Counted from the stretch's first letter, positions 27,324 through 35,986 are shown. The stretch: DNA of 64,000 bases from Piscinibacter sp. XHJ-5 (GCF_029855045.1 NZ_CP123228.1:1364001-1428000); one strand, 5' to 3'. Notes: generated from the letters alone by a model not told the origin. Numbers and translations: made by a program.

Positions 27324-28595
27324 ATGTCACACACCCGTCGTTCGTTCGCGAAGACCCTCACCGCCGTCGGACTGGCCGTCGGCGCCCTGAGCTTCGGCGG
27401 CCACGCCGTCGCCGCCGACACCATCAAGGTCGGCATCCTGCACTCGCTGTCGGGCACGATGGCGATCTCCGAGACGGTCCTGAAGGACGTCGCGCTGATG
27501 ACCATCGACGAGATCAACGCCAAGGGCGGCGTCATGGGCAAGAAGCTCGAGCCGGTGGTCGTCGACCCGGCCTCCAACTGGCCGCTGTTCGCCGAGAAGG
27601 CGAAGCAGCTCATCACGCAGGACAAGGTGGCCGTGATGTTCGGCTGCTGGACCAGCGTGTCGCGCAAGTCGGTGCTGCCCGTCGTCGAGGAGCTGAACGG
27701 GCTGCTGTTCTACCCGGTGCAGTACGAGGGCGAGGAGCTGAGCAAGAACGTCTTCTACACCGGCGCGGCGCCCAACCAGCAGGCCATCCCCGCGGTCGAG
27801 TACCTGATGAGCAAGGACGGCGGCGGCGCCAAGCGCTTCGTGCTGCTCGGCACCGACTACGTCTATCCGCGCACCACCAACAAGATCCTGCGCGCCTTCC
27901 TGAAGAGCAAGGGCGTGAAGGACAGCGACATCGACGAGAAGTACACGCCGTTCGGCCACAGCGACTACCAGACCATCGTCGCCGACATCAAGAAGTTCGC
28001 CGCCGGCGGCAAGACCGCCGTCATCTCGACGATCAACGGCGACTCCAACGTGCCCTTCTACAAGGAGCTCGGCAACCAGGGCCTCAAGGCCAAGGACGTC
28101 CCCGTCGTGGCGTTCTCCGTCGGCGAGGAAGAGCTGCGCGGCGTCGACACCAAGCCGCTGGTCGGCCACCTGGCGGCCTGGAACTACTTCATGAGCCTCA
28201 AGAACCCGGCCAATGAAGCGTTCAAGAAGAAGTGGGCCGACTACGCCAAGGCGAAGAAGCTGCCGGGCGCCGACAAGCCGCTGACCAACGATCCGATGGA
28301 AGCGACCTACATCGGCATCCACATGTGGAAGCAGGCGGTCGAGAAGGCCAAGAGCACCGACACCGACAAGGTCGTCGCCGCGATGGCCGGCCAGACCTTC
28401 CAGGCGCCGGGCGGCTTCACGTCGACGATGGACGCGAAGAACCATCACCTGCACAAGCCGGTGTTCATCGGCGAGGTCAAGGCCGATGGGCAGTTCAACG
28501 TCGTGTGGAAGACCCCGGCGCCGGTGAAGGCCAAGCCGTGGAGTCCGTACATCGACGGCAACGACAAGAAGAAGGACGAGCCGGAGAAGAAGTAA
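27324..28595 (+). CDS. urtA: Urea ABC transporter substrate-binding protein UrtA
   Basis: A 423-residue periplasmic receptor of the UrtA/AmiC-like group. The leader contains TRRSFAK, a twin-arginine motif, followed by a hydrophobic segment ending HAVAA, so export may be through Tat rather than Sec. The mature protein begins DTIKVGILHSLSGTMAISE and has MFGCWTSVSRKSVLPVVEEL and GLLFYPVQYEGEE, which are strongly conserved in UrtA. It ends in a Lys/Asp-rich tail. It is the first gene of urtABCDE, preceded by AAGGAG at a good distance. A strong hairpin just after the stop may reduce read-through to urtB, giving excess receptor. Confidence 0.96.
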   Translation: MSHTRRSFAKTLTAVGLAVGALSFGGHAVAADTIKVGILHSLSGTMAISETVLKDVALMTIDEINAKGGVMGKKLEPVVVDPASNWPLFAEKAKQLITQDKVAVMFGCWTSVSRKSVLPVVEELNGLLFYPVQYEGEELSKNVFYTGAAPNQQAIPAVEYLMSKDGGGAKRFVLLGTDYVYPRTTNKILRAFLKSKGVKDSDIDEKYTPFGHSDYQTIVADIKKFAAGGKTAVISTINGDSNVPFYKELGNQGLKAKDVPVVAFSVGEEELRGVDTKPLVGHLAAWNYFMSLKNPANEAFKKKWADYAKAKKLPGADKPLTNDPMEATYIGIHMWKQAVEKAKSTDTDKVVAAMAGQTFQAPGGFTSTMDAKNHHLHKPVFIGEVKADGQFNVVWKTPAPVKAKPWSPYIDGNDKKKDEPEKK

Positions 28596-28601
28596 GCCTG
28601 T

Positions 28602-28630
28602 GGCGCCGTCGCCCCCGGGGCGACGGCGCC
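28602..28630 (+). terminator. Attenuator-like hairpin after urtA
   Basis: GGCGCCGTCGCCCC and its exact complement are separated by a single C, giving a near-perfect 29-base dyad starting 7 bases after the urtA stop. Only CTTGCGTT follows, so it should act as a partial terminator or as a 3' end stabiliser for urtA mRNA rather than a full stop. Confidence 0.7.
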
Positions 28631-28668
28631 CTTGCGTTGCCCATCGCTTGTTCGTACCGCTCAATCGT

Positions 28669-28738
28669 CCGTTCGCACTGAGGTATCGACGTGCCTGCAC
28701 GAGCCGTGGCAGGCGCTTCGATACCTCAGCCCGCACGG
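28669..28738. repeat. Dispersed inverted-repeat element between urtA and urtB
   Basis: CTGAGGTATCGA (28678-28689) pairs exactly with TCGATACCTCAG (28718-28729), and inner GCCTGC pairs with GCAGGC, giving a long interrupted hairpin bounded by CCGTTCG and CGCACGG. The ends resemble the CCGTTCG-CTGAG elements clustered at 48.75-48.95 kb, so this looks like a diverged member of the same family inserted into the operon. Confidence 0.65.
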
Positions 28739-28753
28739 AGGTCGGCTGACTTC

Positions 28754-30343
28754 ATGCTCTCCACTTCACTCCGATCTGTTTTCGCAATGCTCGCCGTGGT
28801 GCTGCCCTTGGCGGCCCACGCGCTGACGCCCGACCAGGTGCGCGCCATGGCCACCGGCGACAACGACGCCCGTGCCGAAGCCATCGCCAAGGTGGCCGCC
28901 AGCGGCGATCCGCGGGCCCCCGCCTTCTTCCAGGCCCTGCTCGACGACGCCGTCAAGACGGCCGGCGACCGTGTGTTCGTCGTGCGCGACGACAAGGCCA
29001 CCGACGCGGCCACCGGTGCACCCGCGACGCTGCCGCCCGATGCGGAAGACATCGTCAACAGCAATCGCATGCGCGGCGAGATCGAGGCCGCGCTCGCCTC
29101 GCTGAAGCTGCTCTCGCCCGATGTGTCGCAGCGTGCCGCGGCCATCCGCGAGCTCGGCGGCGCGGCCGACGAAGGCCGCCTGCCGCTCATCGACAAGGCC
29201 TATGCCGCCGAAAGCGATGCCGGGCTCAAGGCGCAGCTCGGCCTGCTCCGCGCGGCAGTGCTGATCTCCGGCAGCGACAAGGCCAAGCGCCTCGAGGCCG
29301 CGAAGTCGCTGGCCGACAGCCGCGAGCCGGCGACGAAGACGCTGCTGCTCGAGCGGCTGAAGCCCGATGCCGAAACCGAGCCCGAGGTGCGCACCCAGCT
29401 GAAGCTCGCGCTGTCGGCCATCGAGTCGCGGCTCGCGTGGGGAGAGCGCCTCGGCGTCGCGTTCACCGGCGTGAGCCTGGGCTCGGTGCTGCTGCTCGTG
29501 GCGCTCGGCCTCGCCATCACCTACGGGCTGATGGGCGTGATCAACATGGCGCACGGCGAGCTGATGATGATCGGCGCCTACGCGACCTACGTCGTGCAGA
29601 ACCTCTTCAAGGCCTGGCTGCCGGGCCTGTTCGACTGGTACATCGTCGCGGCGATCCCGGCCGCCTTCCTCGCCGCGGGCCTGGTCGGCGCCGCGATGGA
29701 GCGCAGCGTGATCCGCTTCCTGTACGGCCGCCCGCTGGAGACCCTGCTGGCCACCTGGGGCATCAGCCTGGTGCTGATGCAGGCGGTGCGCTCCGCGTTC
29801 GGCGCGCAGAACGTGCAGGTCGAGAACCCGGGCTGGCTGTCCGGCGGCGTGCAGGCGCTGTCCAACCTGACCCTGCCGTTCAACCGCATCGCGATCATCG
29901 TCTTCGCCGCGCTGGTGCTGGCGGGGCTGGCCTTCATGGTGGCGCGCACGCGGCTCGGGCTGTTCGTGCGCGGCGTGACGCAGAACCGGCCGATGGCCGC
30001 CTGCATGGGCGTGGACACGGCCAAGGTCGACACCTATGCCTTCGCACTCGGCTCGGGGATCGCGGGGCTCGCGGGCTGCGCGCTCTCGCAGGTGGGCAAT
30101 GTGGGTCCCGACCTCGGGCAGGGCTACATCGTCGACTCGTTCATGGTGGTCGTGCTCGGCGGCGTCGGCCAGCTCGCCGGCACGGTCTACGCGGCCCTCG
30201 GACTCGGCGTGCTCAACAAGCTGCTCGAAGGGTGGCAGGGCGCGGTGCTCGCGAAGATCATGGTGCTCGTCTTCATCGTCGTGTTCATCCAGAAGCGTCC
30301 GCAAGGACTCTTCGCGATGAAGGGCCGGAGCGCCGAAGCATGA
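28754..30343 (+). CDS. urtB: Urea ABC transporter permease UrtB
   Basis: A 529-residue inner-membrane permease. As in other proteobacterial UrtB proteins, it begins with a signal-like segment and a soluble helical domain of about 200 residues, rich in Asp/Lys/Ala and with HEAT-like repeats. The LivH-type permease domain follows: YGLMGVINMAHGELMMIGAY, then about eight membrane helices, ending in FIQKRPQGLFAMKGR. Start at 28754 is used because it leads directly into the hydrophobic segment; an upstream start would encode repeat-derived sequence. Its last four bases overlap the urtC start. Confidence 0.95.
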   Translation: MLSTSLRSVFAMLAVVLPLAAHALTPDQVRAMATGDNDARAEAIAKVAASGDPRAPAFFQALLDDAVKTAGDRVFVVRDDKATDAATGAPATLPPDAEDIVNSNRMRGEIEAALASLKLLSPDVSQRAAAIRELGGAADEGRLPLIDKAYAAESDAGLKAQLGLLRAAVLISGSDKAKRLEAAKSLADSREPATKTLLLERLKPDAETEPEVRTQLKLALSAIESRLAWGERLGVAFTGVSLGSVLLLVALGLAITYGLMGVINMAHGELMMIGAYATYVVQNLFKAWLPGLFDWYIVAAIPAAFLAAGLVGAAMERSVIRFLYGRPLETLLATWGISLVLMQAVRSAFGAQNVQVENPGWLSGGVQALSNLTLPFNRIAIIVFAALVLAGLAFMVARTRLGLFVRGVTQNRPMAACMGVDTAKVDTYAFALGSGIAGLAGCALSQVGNVGPDLGQGYIVDSFMVVVLGGVGQLAGTVYAALGLGVLNKLLEGWQGAVLAKIMVLVFIVVFIQKRPQGLFAMKGRSAEA

Positions 30344-31497
30344 GCGCCTTGCCGAACCGACCCCTCCCCCCGACCCTCTCCCCCGTGTCCGGAGCGAGGG
30401 CGCCCTACGCCCTCTCCCGCTGGCGGGAGAGGGCCGGGGTGAGGGCGGGAGTCCTCGCTGCGCTGATCGCCGTGACGGTGCTCGCGCCCGTGCTCAACCT
30501 GCTCGTCCCCATCGGCCACCCGCTGCACTTGAGCGACTACGCCGTCGCGCTGATCGGCAAGATCATGTGCTACGCGATCTGCGCGCTGGCGATGGACCTG
30601 ATATGGGGCTACACCGGCATCCTGTCGCTGGGTCACGGCGTGTTCTTCGCGCTCGGCGGGTACGCCATGGGCATGTACCTCATGCGCCAGATCGGCCGCG
30701 ACGGCAACTACCAGAGCGAGCTGCCCGATTTCATGGTGTTCCTCGACTGGAAGACGCTGCCGTGGCACTGGTCGGTCAGCGACAGCTTCGCCGCGACGCT
30801 GCTGCTGATCGTGCTCGTGCCCGGCCTTCTGGCCTTCGTGTTCGGCTACTTCGCATTCCGCTCGCGAATCAAGGGCGTGTACTTCTCCATCATCACGCAG
30901 GCGATGACGTTCGCGACGATGCTGCTGTTCTTCCGCAACGAGACCGGCTTCGGCGGCAACAACGGCTTCACCGACTTCAAGCGAATCCTCGGCGTCGCCA
31001 TCGCCAGGCCGTCGACGCGCATGGTGCTGTTCGTGCTGACCGGGCTCACGCTGATCGGCTTCTTCCTGTTCGCGCGCTGGCTGGTGGCCAGCAAGTTCGG
31101 CCGCGTGCTGCAGGCCATCCGCGACGCCGAGTCGCGCGTCATGTTCACCGGCTACGACCCGCTGCGCTACAAGCTCACCATCTGGGTGATCTCGGCGGTG
31201 ATGTGCGGCATCGCGGGCGCGCTCTACGTGCCCCAGGTGGGCATCATCAACCCGAGCGAGATGTCTCCGGCAGCCAGCATCGAGATCGCCATCTGGACCG
31301 CGGTGGGCGGGCGCGCCTCGCTGGTCGGGCCCATCGTCGGCGCCTTCTTCGTCAACGGCGCGAAGAGCTGGTTCACGCAGGCGTTCCCGGAGTTCTGGCT
31401 GTACTTCCTCGGCGCGCTGTTCATCGCGGTGACGCTGTTCCTTCCGCAGGGAATCATCGGGCTGCTCACTCGCCGCAAGCAGGAGCCGCGCGCATGA
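30340..31497 (+). CDS. urtC: Urea ABC transporter permease UrtC
   Basis: A 385-residue LivM-type permease with conserved segments DLIWGYTGILSLGHGVFFAL, SRIKGVYFSIITQAMTFATM, NNGFTDFKRILG and GWLVGPIVGAF-like C-terminal helices. Residues about 5-36 are abnormal: they are encoded by a palindromic repeat and read PLPPTLSP and ALSRWRERAGVRAG, the typical translation of such elements. The true UrtC N-terminus normally goes straight into the first helix. The repeat keeps the frame open, so the protein is probably functional with an added basic cytoplasmic extension. It overlaps urtB and urtD by four bases each. Confidence 0.94.
   Translation: MSALPNRPLPPTLSPVSGARAPYALSRWRERAGVRAGVLAALIAVTVLAPVLNLLVPIGHPLHLSDYAVALIGKIMCYAICALAMDLIWGYTGILSLGHGVFFALGGYAMGMYLMRQIGRDGNYQSELPDFMVFLDWKTLPWHWSVSDSFAATLLLIVLVPGLLAFVFGYFAFRSRIKGVYFSIITQAMTFATMLLFFRNETGFGGNNGFTDFKRILGVAIARPSTRMVLFVLTGLTLIGFFLFARWLVASKFGRVLQAIRDAESRVMFTGYDPLRYKLTIWVISAVMCGIAGALYVPQVGIINPSEMSPAASIEIAIWTAVGGRASLVGPIVGAFFVNGAKSWFTQAFPEFWLYFLGALFIAVTLFLPQGIIGLLTRRKQEPRA
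30411..30432. repeat. Palindromic repeat embedded in the urtC coding region
   Basis: CCTCTCCCGC-TG-GCGGGAGAGG, a perfect dyad, followed by GGCCGGGGTGAGGGCG. The same core occurs at 38786-38807, about 48658-48690 and 48969-48990. Here it lies inside the first 40 codons of urtC, in frame and without stops. Confidence 0.85.
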
Positions 31498-32381
31498 CGC
31501 CCGACCTGATGGAAGCCGGCGCGCGCGTGCGCGCTGCCATGGAAGCGAAGAAGGCCAACCCGGGCAGCTCGGGCGGCCGCTCGGCCAGCTACGGCCACGT
31601 CGTGCACGAGGGCGAGGTCGACACGCGGCACGGACCCATCCTCTACCTCGACGAGATCACGGTCAGCTTCGACGGCTTCAAGGCGCTCGATGCGCTGTCG
31701 CTGTGGATAGGCGCCGGCGAGCTGCGCTGCATCATCGGCCCGAACGGCGCCGGCAAGACCACGATGATGGACGTGATCACCGGCAAGACGCGGCCCGACG
31801 CGGGCAAGGCGTTCTTCGGCTCCACCATCGACCTGCTGCGCCTGCGCGAGAACCAGATCGCGTCGATCGGCATCGGCCGCAAGTTCCAGAAGCCGACCGT
31901 GTTCGAGCACCTGTCGGTGTTCCAGAACCTCGAGCTCGCGTTGAAGGACGACCGGGGCGTGAAGGCGGCCATGTTCTTCCGGCTCTCGGGCGAGCAGCTC
32001 GACCGCATCGGCGCGATGCTGGAACTCATCCACCTGAAGGACAGTGCGCAGCGCACCGCCGGCGCGCTGTCGCACGGCCAGAAGCAGTGGCTGGAGATCG
32101 GCATGCTGCTGATGCAGGATCCCAAGCTGCTGCTGCTCGACGAGCCGGTGGCCGGCATGACCGACGAGGAGACCGATCGCACCGCCGAGCTGTTCCGCTC
32201 GCTGCAGGGCAATCACTCGCTGGTCGTCGTCGAGCACGACATGAAGTTCATCCACGCGCTGACGCACGACGATCCGTCGAAGAAGGTGACGGTGCTGCAC
32301 GAGGGCAGCGTGCTGGCGGAGGGCTCGCTGGTGGAGGTGCAGGCGAACGAGAAGGTGGTCGAGGTCTATCTCGGAAGGTGA
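31494..32381 (+). CDS. urtD: Urea ABC transporter ATP-binding protein UrtD
   Basis: A 295-residue ATPase of the LivG type. Walker A is GPNGAGKTT, the signature region LSHGQKQWLEIGMLLMQDP (characteristic of UrtD rather than LSGGQ) and Walker B LLLLDEPVAGM with the D-loop after it. About 45 extra residues, basic and Gly/Ser-rich, precede the ABC core, a feature of many burkholderial UrtD proteins. It powers urea uptake together with UrtE, and its start overlaps the urtC stop. Confidence 0.96.
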   Translation: MTPDLMEAGARVRAAMEAKKANPGSSGGRSASYGHVVHEGEVDTRHGPILYLDEITVSFDGFKALDALSLWIGAGELRCIIGPNGAGKTTMMDVITGKTRPDAGKAFFGSTIDLLRLRENQIASIGIGRKFQKPTVFEHLSVFQNLELALKDDRGVKAAMFFRLSGEQLDRIGAMLELIHLKDSAQRTAGALSHGQKQWLEIGMLLMQDPKLLLLDEPVAGMTDEETDRTAELFRSLQGNHSLVVVEHDMKFIHALTHDDPSKKVTVLHEGSVLAEGSLVEVQANEKVVEVYLGR

Positions 32382-32388
32382 GACGGGC

Positions 32389-33081
32389 ATGCTCAAGGTC
32401 AACGGCATCAACCAGTATTACGGCGGTTCGCACATCCTGCGCAACGTCGGATTCGACGCGGAGCTCGGCCAGGTGACGGTCGTGCTGGGCCGCAACGGCG
32501 TCGGCAAGACCACGCTGCTGAAGAGCCTGATGGGCGTCGTCCCGGTGAAGACCGGCACCATCCGCCTCGACGGCGCCGACATCACGCGCGACACGCCGTA
32601 CGAGCGCGTGCGCCGCGGCATCGGCTACGTGCCGCAGGGCCGCGAGATCTTCGGCCGCCTGACCGTCGAGGAGAACCTGCGCATGGGCCTGGCCTACAAG
32701 CCGGGGAGCACGGCCATCCCGGCCGAGCTGTTCGAGCTGTTCCCGGTGCTCAAGCAGATGCTCCATCGCCGCGGCGGCGACCTGTCCGGCGGACAGCAGC
32801 AGCAGCTGGCCATCGCCCGCGCCCTCGCCGCGGGCCCCAAGCTGCTGATCCTCGACGAGCCCACCGAGGGCATCCAGCCGAGCATCATCAAGGACATCGG
32901 CCGCGTGATCCGCATGCTCGCCGACCGCAAGACGATGGCCATCGTGCTGGTGGAGCAGTACTACGACTTCGCGGCCGAGCTCGCCGACCAGTACCTGGTG
33001 ATGGAGCGCGGCGAGGTCGTGCAGAGCGGACGCGGAAAGGACATGACGATCGACGGCGTGCGGCAGCGCATGTCGATCTAG
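32389..33081 (+). CDS. urtE: Urea ABC transporter ATP-binding protein UrtE
   Basis: A 230-residue ATPase of the LivF type with Walker A GRNGVGKTT, signature LSGGQQQQLAIARAL and Walker B LLILDEPTEGIQPSII. It is the last urt gene, starting 7 bases after urtD. In many Burkholderiales urease genes follow directly; here the next gene is on the opposite strand and unrelated. A compact hairpin follows the stop. Confidence 0.96.
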   Translation: MLKVNGINQYYGGSHILRNVGFDAELGQVTVVLGRNGVGKTTLLKSLMGVVPVKTGTIRLDGADITRDTPYERVRRGIGYVPQGREIFGRLTVEENLRMGLAYKPGSTAIPAELFELFPVLKQMLHRRGGDLSGGQQQQLAIARALAAGPKLLILDEPTEGIQPSIIKDIGRVIRMLADRKTMAIVLVEQYYDFAAELADQYLVMERGEVVQSGRGKDMTIDGVRQRMSI

Positions 33082-33090
33082 GTGCCTTGG

Positions 33091-33107
33091 GAGAGCGCCG
33101 CGCTCTT
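33091..33107. terminator. Terminator hairpin between convergent urtE and the 33.1 kb gene
   Basis: AGAGCGC-C-GCGCTCT gives two exact 7-base arms with TT on the 3' side, located 10 bases after the urtE stop and 12 bases from the stop of the leftward gene. The position fits a bidirectional terminator. Confidence 0.6.
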
Positions 33108-33118
33108 CCGCACCACGT

Positions 33119-34660
33119 CTAAGGCGCCGGCGGCGGGATGAGCGCATCGCTCATGCCCATCAGCCCCAGCTCGGTGGCGCGGCGCAGCGAAGCGACGGCC
33201 GCGTCGGGGCCGCTGAGGTTGCGCGTGGCCGCGGCCGAGAAGATCAGGTGGCTCGTGTCGCGCACGCCGTGGATGTCGGGCTGGATGTGATAGACGTCGG
33301 CGGTCATGTCGCGCAGCACGGCGTCCACGTCGGCCTGGGTGACGGCGCCCTTGGGGCCACTGCCCGGCACGCGGCGGTAGTCCTCGTTCGAGGTGACCCA
33401 CACCGAGCCGTCGCGTGCCTGGAACACCCCGAGCATGTGACCGATGCTGCCGCTGCGAGGCTGCACATCCACGCTGCCCAGCGACTTGAAGCCGGCCTGC
33501 GTGAGCAGGCGGGTCTGCAGGTAGAGCTTGCTTTCGCAGTCGCCGATGTGGCGGCCGGCGCGCGAGCCCTGCGAGGTGATGTCGCTCCAAGCGTCGGGTG
33601 ACCGTGCATCCATGACGGTGATCTGCGTGCCGCGCCGCATCGGGGGATCGCCGGCGCGCGCGGCTGCGCGGGCATCGGCCAGCGAATCGAACTCGTGCAC
33701 CTGGCCCTGCCGGTCGCGATAGAACGCATGCGGCTGCGGGTTGGCGCCGTAGCGCGGATCGCTTGCGCCGGCCGCGCTGTAGTGCACGATGGAGCCGTTC
33801 GTGATCTCGCTGGCCGCCTGCATGATGCGATGAGGGTGGGGCGGCTGGATGAACATAGGGCGGCCATAGGCCTTCATGTAGCGCATCGCCTGGGCTTCGG
33901 TGGGCGGGTTGGCCACGCCGCCGGACAGCCACGAGACGCGATTCACCATGCGCGCGTTCGCGGCGAAGCCGTCGAGGTCGTTGACGGCCTGGTTGCCCCG
34001 CGCGCCCCACGTCAGGTCGACGCTCCAGCGTTCGCGCGTGCCGTGCGTCGTCGCGCCCAGCATGTGCGCGGTGATCACCGCCTGCTGCGAGGGCTGGCCG
34101 CGGCCGCCCGGCGCCGGCAGCGGGAAGCCGAGCTTCTTCAGCTCCTGCTCGGCAGCCTTGTAGTCGCCGCGGCGCAGCGCTTCGGTGGCGGCCTTGAAGC
34201 TGCGCTGCGTCGCGCGCAGATCCGCCTCGGGCAGCACGCTGGCGCGCACGTTGAAGTTCTGCACCGTCGTGTTCATGGCTTCCATGCGCCGCAGGTCGAT
34301 CGGCGCGGGCACCGGCGGCGGCGCCGCCACTGCCGGTGCCTGCGCACGCGTGCCGCCGGGCACCTGCGGGGCGTTGTACAGCGGCGTCCCGGCACCCGCG
34401 GGATGACGGGCGTCCGCGTGGGCGATGTCGGGCCCGAACGAGAACGGCTCGGCGGCGTCCGTCGATCGGGTGAGCGACTGCACCGCCGGGTGCAGGTCGT
34501 GCAGCGCCATCTCGGCCCAGGGGTCGCGTTGGCCCGCGCCGCCTTCGAGCCCGGCCGGGGCCGCATCGGCTGTGGGGGCGCCATCGGCCGGGACGTCGCA
34601 CGATGTTGTGGGCGGCAGGCCGGTGGTCGCGGAGCAGGTGGCGGGGTGGATCGAAGCCAT
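33119..34660 (-). CDS. Unknown protein with papain/transglutaminase-like cysteine protease motif
   Basis: A 513-residue protein of no family I can name. Residues 1-125 are low-complexity (Ala, Pro, Thr) and lack a signal peptide. Residues 125-185 are helical. The C-terminal part holds HIGDCESKLYLQTRLL with Cys375, then SGSIGHMLGVF with His408 and WVTSNEDYRR with Asn425/Asp427. The order and spacing of Cys, His and Asn/Asp match the BTLCP/transglutaminase-like fold, where GDC starts the catalytic helix. An unstructured N-terminus with no Sec signal is typical of secreted effectors, but no secretion genes or PIP/hrp box are seen nearby. The hydrolase motif is visible; substrate and export are unknown. 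Confidence 0.55.
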   Translation of the reverse strand: MASIHPATCSATTGLPPTTSCDVPADGAPTADAAPAGLEGGAGQRDPWAEMALHDLHPAVQSLTRSTDAAEPFSFGPDIAHADARHPAGAGTPLYNAPQVPGGTRAQAPAVAAPPPVPAPIDLRRMEAMNTTVQNFNVRASVLPEADLRATQRSFKAATEALRRGDYKAAEQELKKLGFPLPAPGGRGQPSQQAVITAHMLGATTHGTRERWSVDLTWGARGNQAVNDLDGFAANARMVNRVSWLSGGVANPPTEAQAMRYMKAYGRPMFIQPPHPHRIMQAASEITNGSIVHYSAAGASDPRYGANPQPHAFYRDRQGQVHEFDSLADARAAARAGDPPMRRGTQITVMDARSPDAWSDITSQGSRAGRHIGDCESKLYLQTRLLTQAGFKSLGSVDVQPRSGSIGHMLGVFQARDGSVWVTSNEDYRRVPGSGPKGAVTQADVDAVLRDMTADVYHIQPDIHGVRDTSHLIFSAAATRNLSGPDAAVASLRRATELGLMGMSDALIPPPAP

Positions 34661-34852
34661 GGTGTCGGTTCTTTCGAAGTGGTGGACACCCCAGCTATCG
34701 GAATCGGACGGCATTTCGATCCATCGACGTCCCACGTTCGCAGGGTGGGAGCGATCCCAGCGACGCGGCACGGAGGTCGGCGGCTGCCTCATCCTTGCGG
34801 GGGCAGTTGGCTTTTCGTAGGCTCGGTGACTCGCAGTCTTCGAGGGGCGGCC

Positions 34853-35986
34853 ATGTTCGGATGGAGTCGGGCGCTGATGGCGGCAGCTGTTGCAGCAGCC
34901 TCGGGTCTCGCCGGCTGCGGAGGAGGCGCGCCGCTGCCGCCCGTACCCCACGATGAGGCCGCGAACGAGCGGCAGCAGCAGGCCTTCGTCGAAGCCCTGA
35001 AGCCGCGCCGGGCCGGGCGGCCGGTGGTCGCGGTGCTCGCCTTGAACGAAGGCACCGAGATGACCGACCTGCTGCTGCCGCATGCGGTGCTGCAGCGGGC
35101 CGGGGTGGCCGAGCTGCGCGTGGTCGCGCCGCGCGCCGGACGGGTGGTGCTGTATCCCGCGCTGCAGATCGACGGCGCGCAGGACTTCGCCGCGTTCGAG
35201 CAGATCCATCCTTCCGGCGCCGACTACGTGATCGTGCCGGCCATGCGTGATGACGACGATCCCGCGGTCACGGCCTGGCTGCGACGACAGGCGCAGCGCG
35301 GCGCACGGGTCATCGGCGTGTGCGTCGGCGGGCTGGTGGTGGGGCGGGCCGGACTGCTCGACGGCCGCCGTTTCGCGAGCCACTGGTACTACCGCGGCAA
35401 GCTGCTCGATCGCCATCCGAGCGGCACCTATGTGCCGCATCAGCGCTACGTGGTGGATCGCGATGTCGCCACCACCACCGGCATCACCGCCTCGGTGCCG
35501 ACCATGCTGGCGCTGGTCGAGGCCATCGGCGGCCGCGACAGGGCGCAGGCCTTGGCGGCCGAGCTCGGCGTGGCCTCATGGACCCCCGTGCACGACAGCA
35601 CCCCGTTCGCCCTCGATGCCGGGCGGGCACTGGGCTATGTGCTGAACAAGGCGACGTTCTGGCGCCGCGAGCGCTGGAGCGTCGACGTGCGTGACGGCAT
35701 GGACGACGTGGCCCTCGCCCTGGCCGCCGATGCCTGGTCGCGCACCGGCCGCGTCGATGTCGAAGCCACGGCCGCGCGGCCGGTGACCCTGCGCAGCGGG
35801 CTGGTGCCGGTGGCGCAGCCTGCTGCGCAGGCGTTGCCGCGCCTGCCCCTGGTGCCGGCACTCAAGCCGGTGCAGCAGCTGGACCGCACGCTGTGCGAGA
35901 TCGGCGAGCGCTACGGCACGTCGGCGCGCGACCGGGTCATGCTGGAGATGGAGTATCCGCAAGCAGCTGGCGCCTGCGCGGGTTGA
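34853..35986 (+). CDS. DJ-1/PfpI-domain lipoprotein
   Basis: A 377-residue protein with signal peptide and lipobox LAGC (Cys22), so it is membrane-anchored outside the cytoplasm. The mature domain resembles the class I glutamine amidotransferase-like half of AraC-type regulators such as FtrA: PVVAVLALNEGTEMTDLLLP, nucleophile elbow GVCVGGLVVGRAGLLDGRR, ASHWYYRG and TTTGITASVPTMLALVE. There is no DNA-binding domain. A DJ-1-like domain on a lipoprotein is uncommon. The C-terminal 80 residues are unassigned. It is divergent from the 33.1 kb gene, with a 192-base shared upstream region. Confidence 0.7.
   Translation: MFGWSRALMAAAVAAASGLAGCGGGAPLPPVPHDEAANERQQQAFVEALKPRRAGRPVVAVLALNEGTEMTDLLLPHAVLQRAGVAELRVVAPRAGRVVLYPALQIDGAQDFAAFEQIHPSGADYVIVPAMRDDDDPAVTAWLRRQAQRGARVIGVCVGGLVVGRAGLLDGRRFASHWYYRGKLLDRHPSGTYVPHQRYVVDRDVATTTGITASVPTMLALVEAIGGRDRAQALAAELGVASWTPVHDSTPFALDAGRALGYVLNKATFWRRERWSVDVRDGMDDVALALAADAWSRTGRVDVEATAARPVTLRSGLVPVAQPAAQALPRLPLVPALKPVQQLDRTLCEIGERYGTSARDRVMLEMEYPQAAGACAG

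Noticed and set aside
27327..28736. A 469-codon minus-strand frame antisense to urtA
   Set aside because: It is the complement of a strongly conserved receptor gene and shows only Leu/Arg/Asp/His-rich shadow composition.
33119..34660. Type III effector identity for the protease-like protein
   Set aside because: No PIP or hrp-type promoter was found upstream of 34660 and no secretion or chaperone genes are nearby, so only the enzyme-like motif is claimed.
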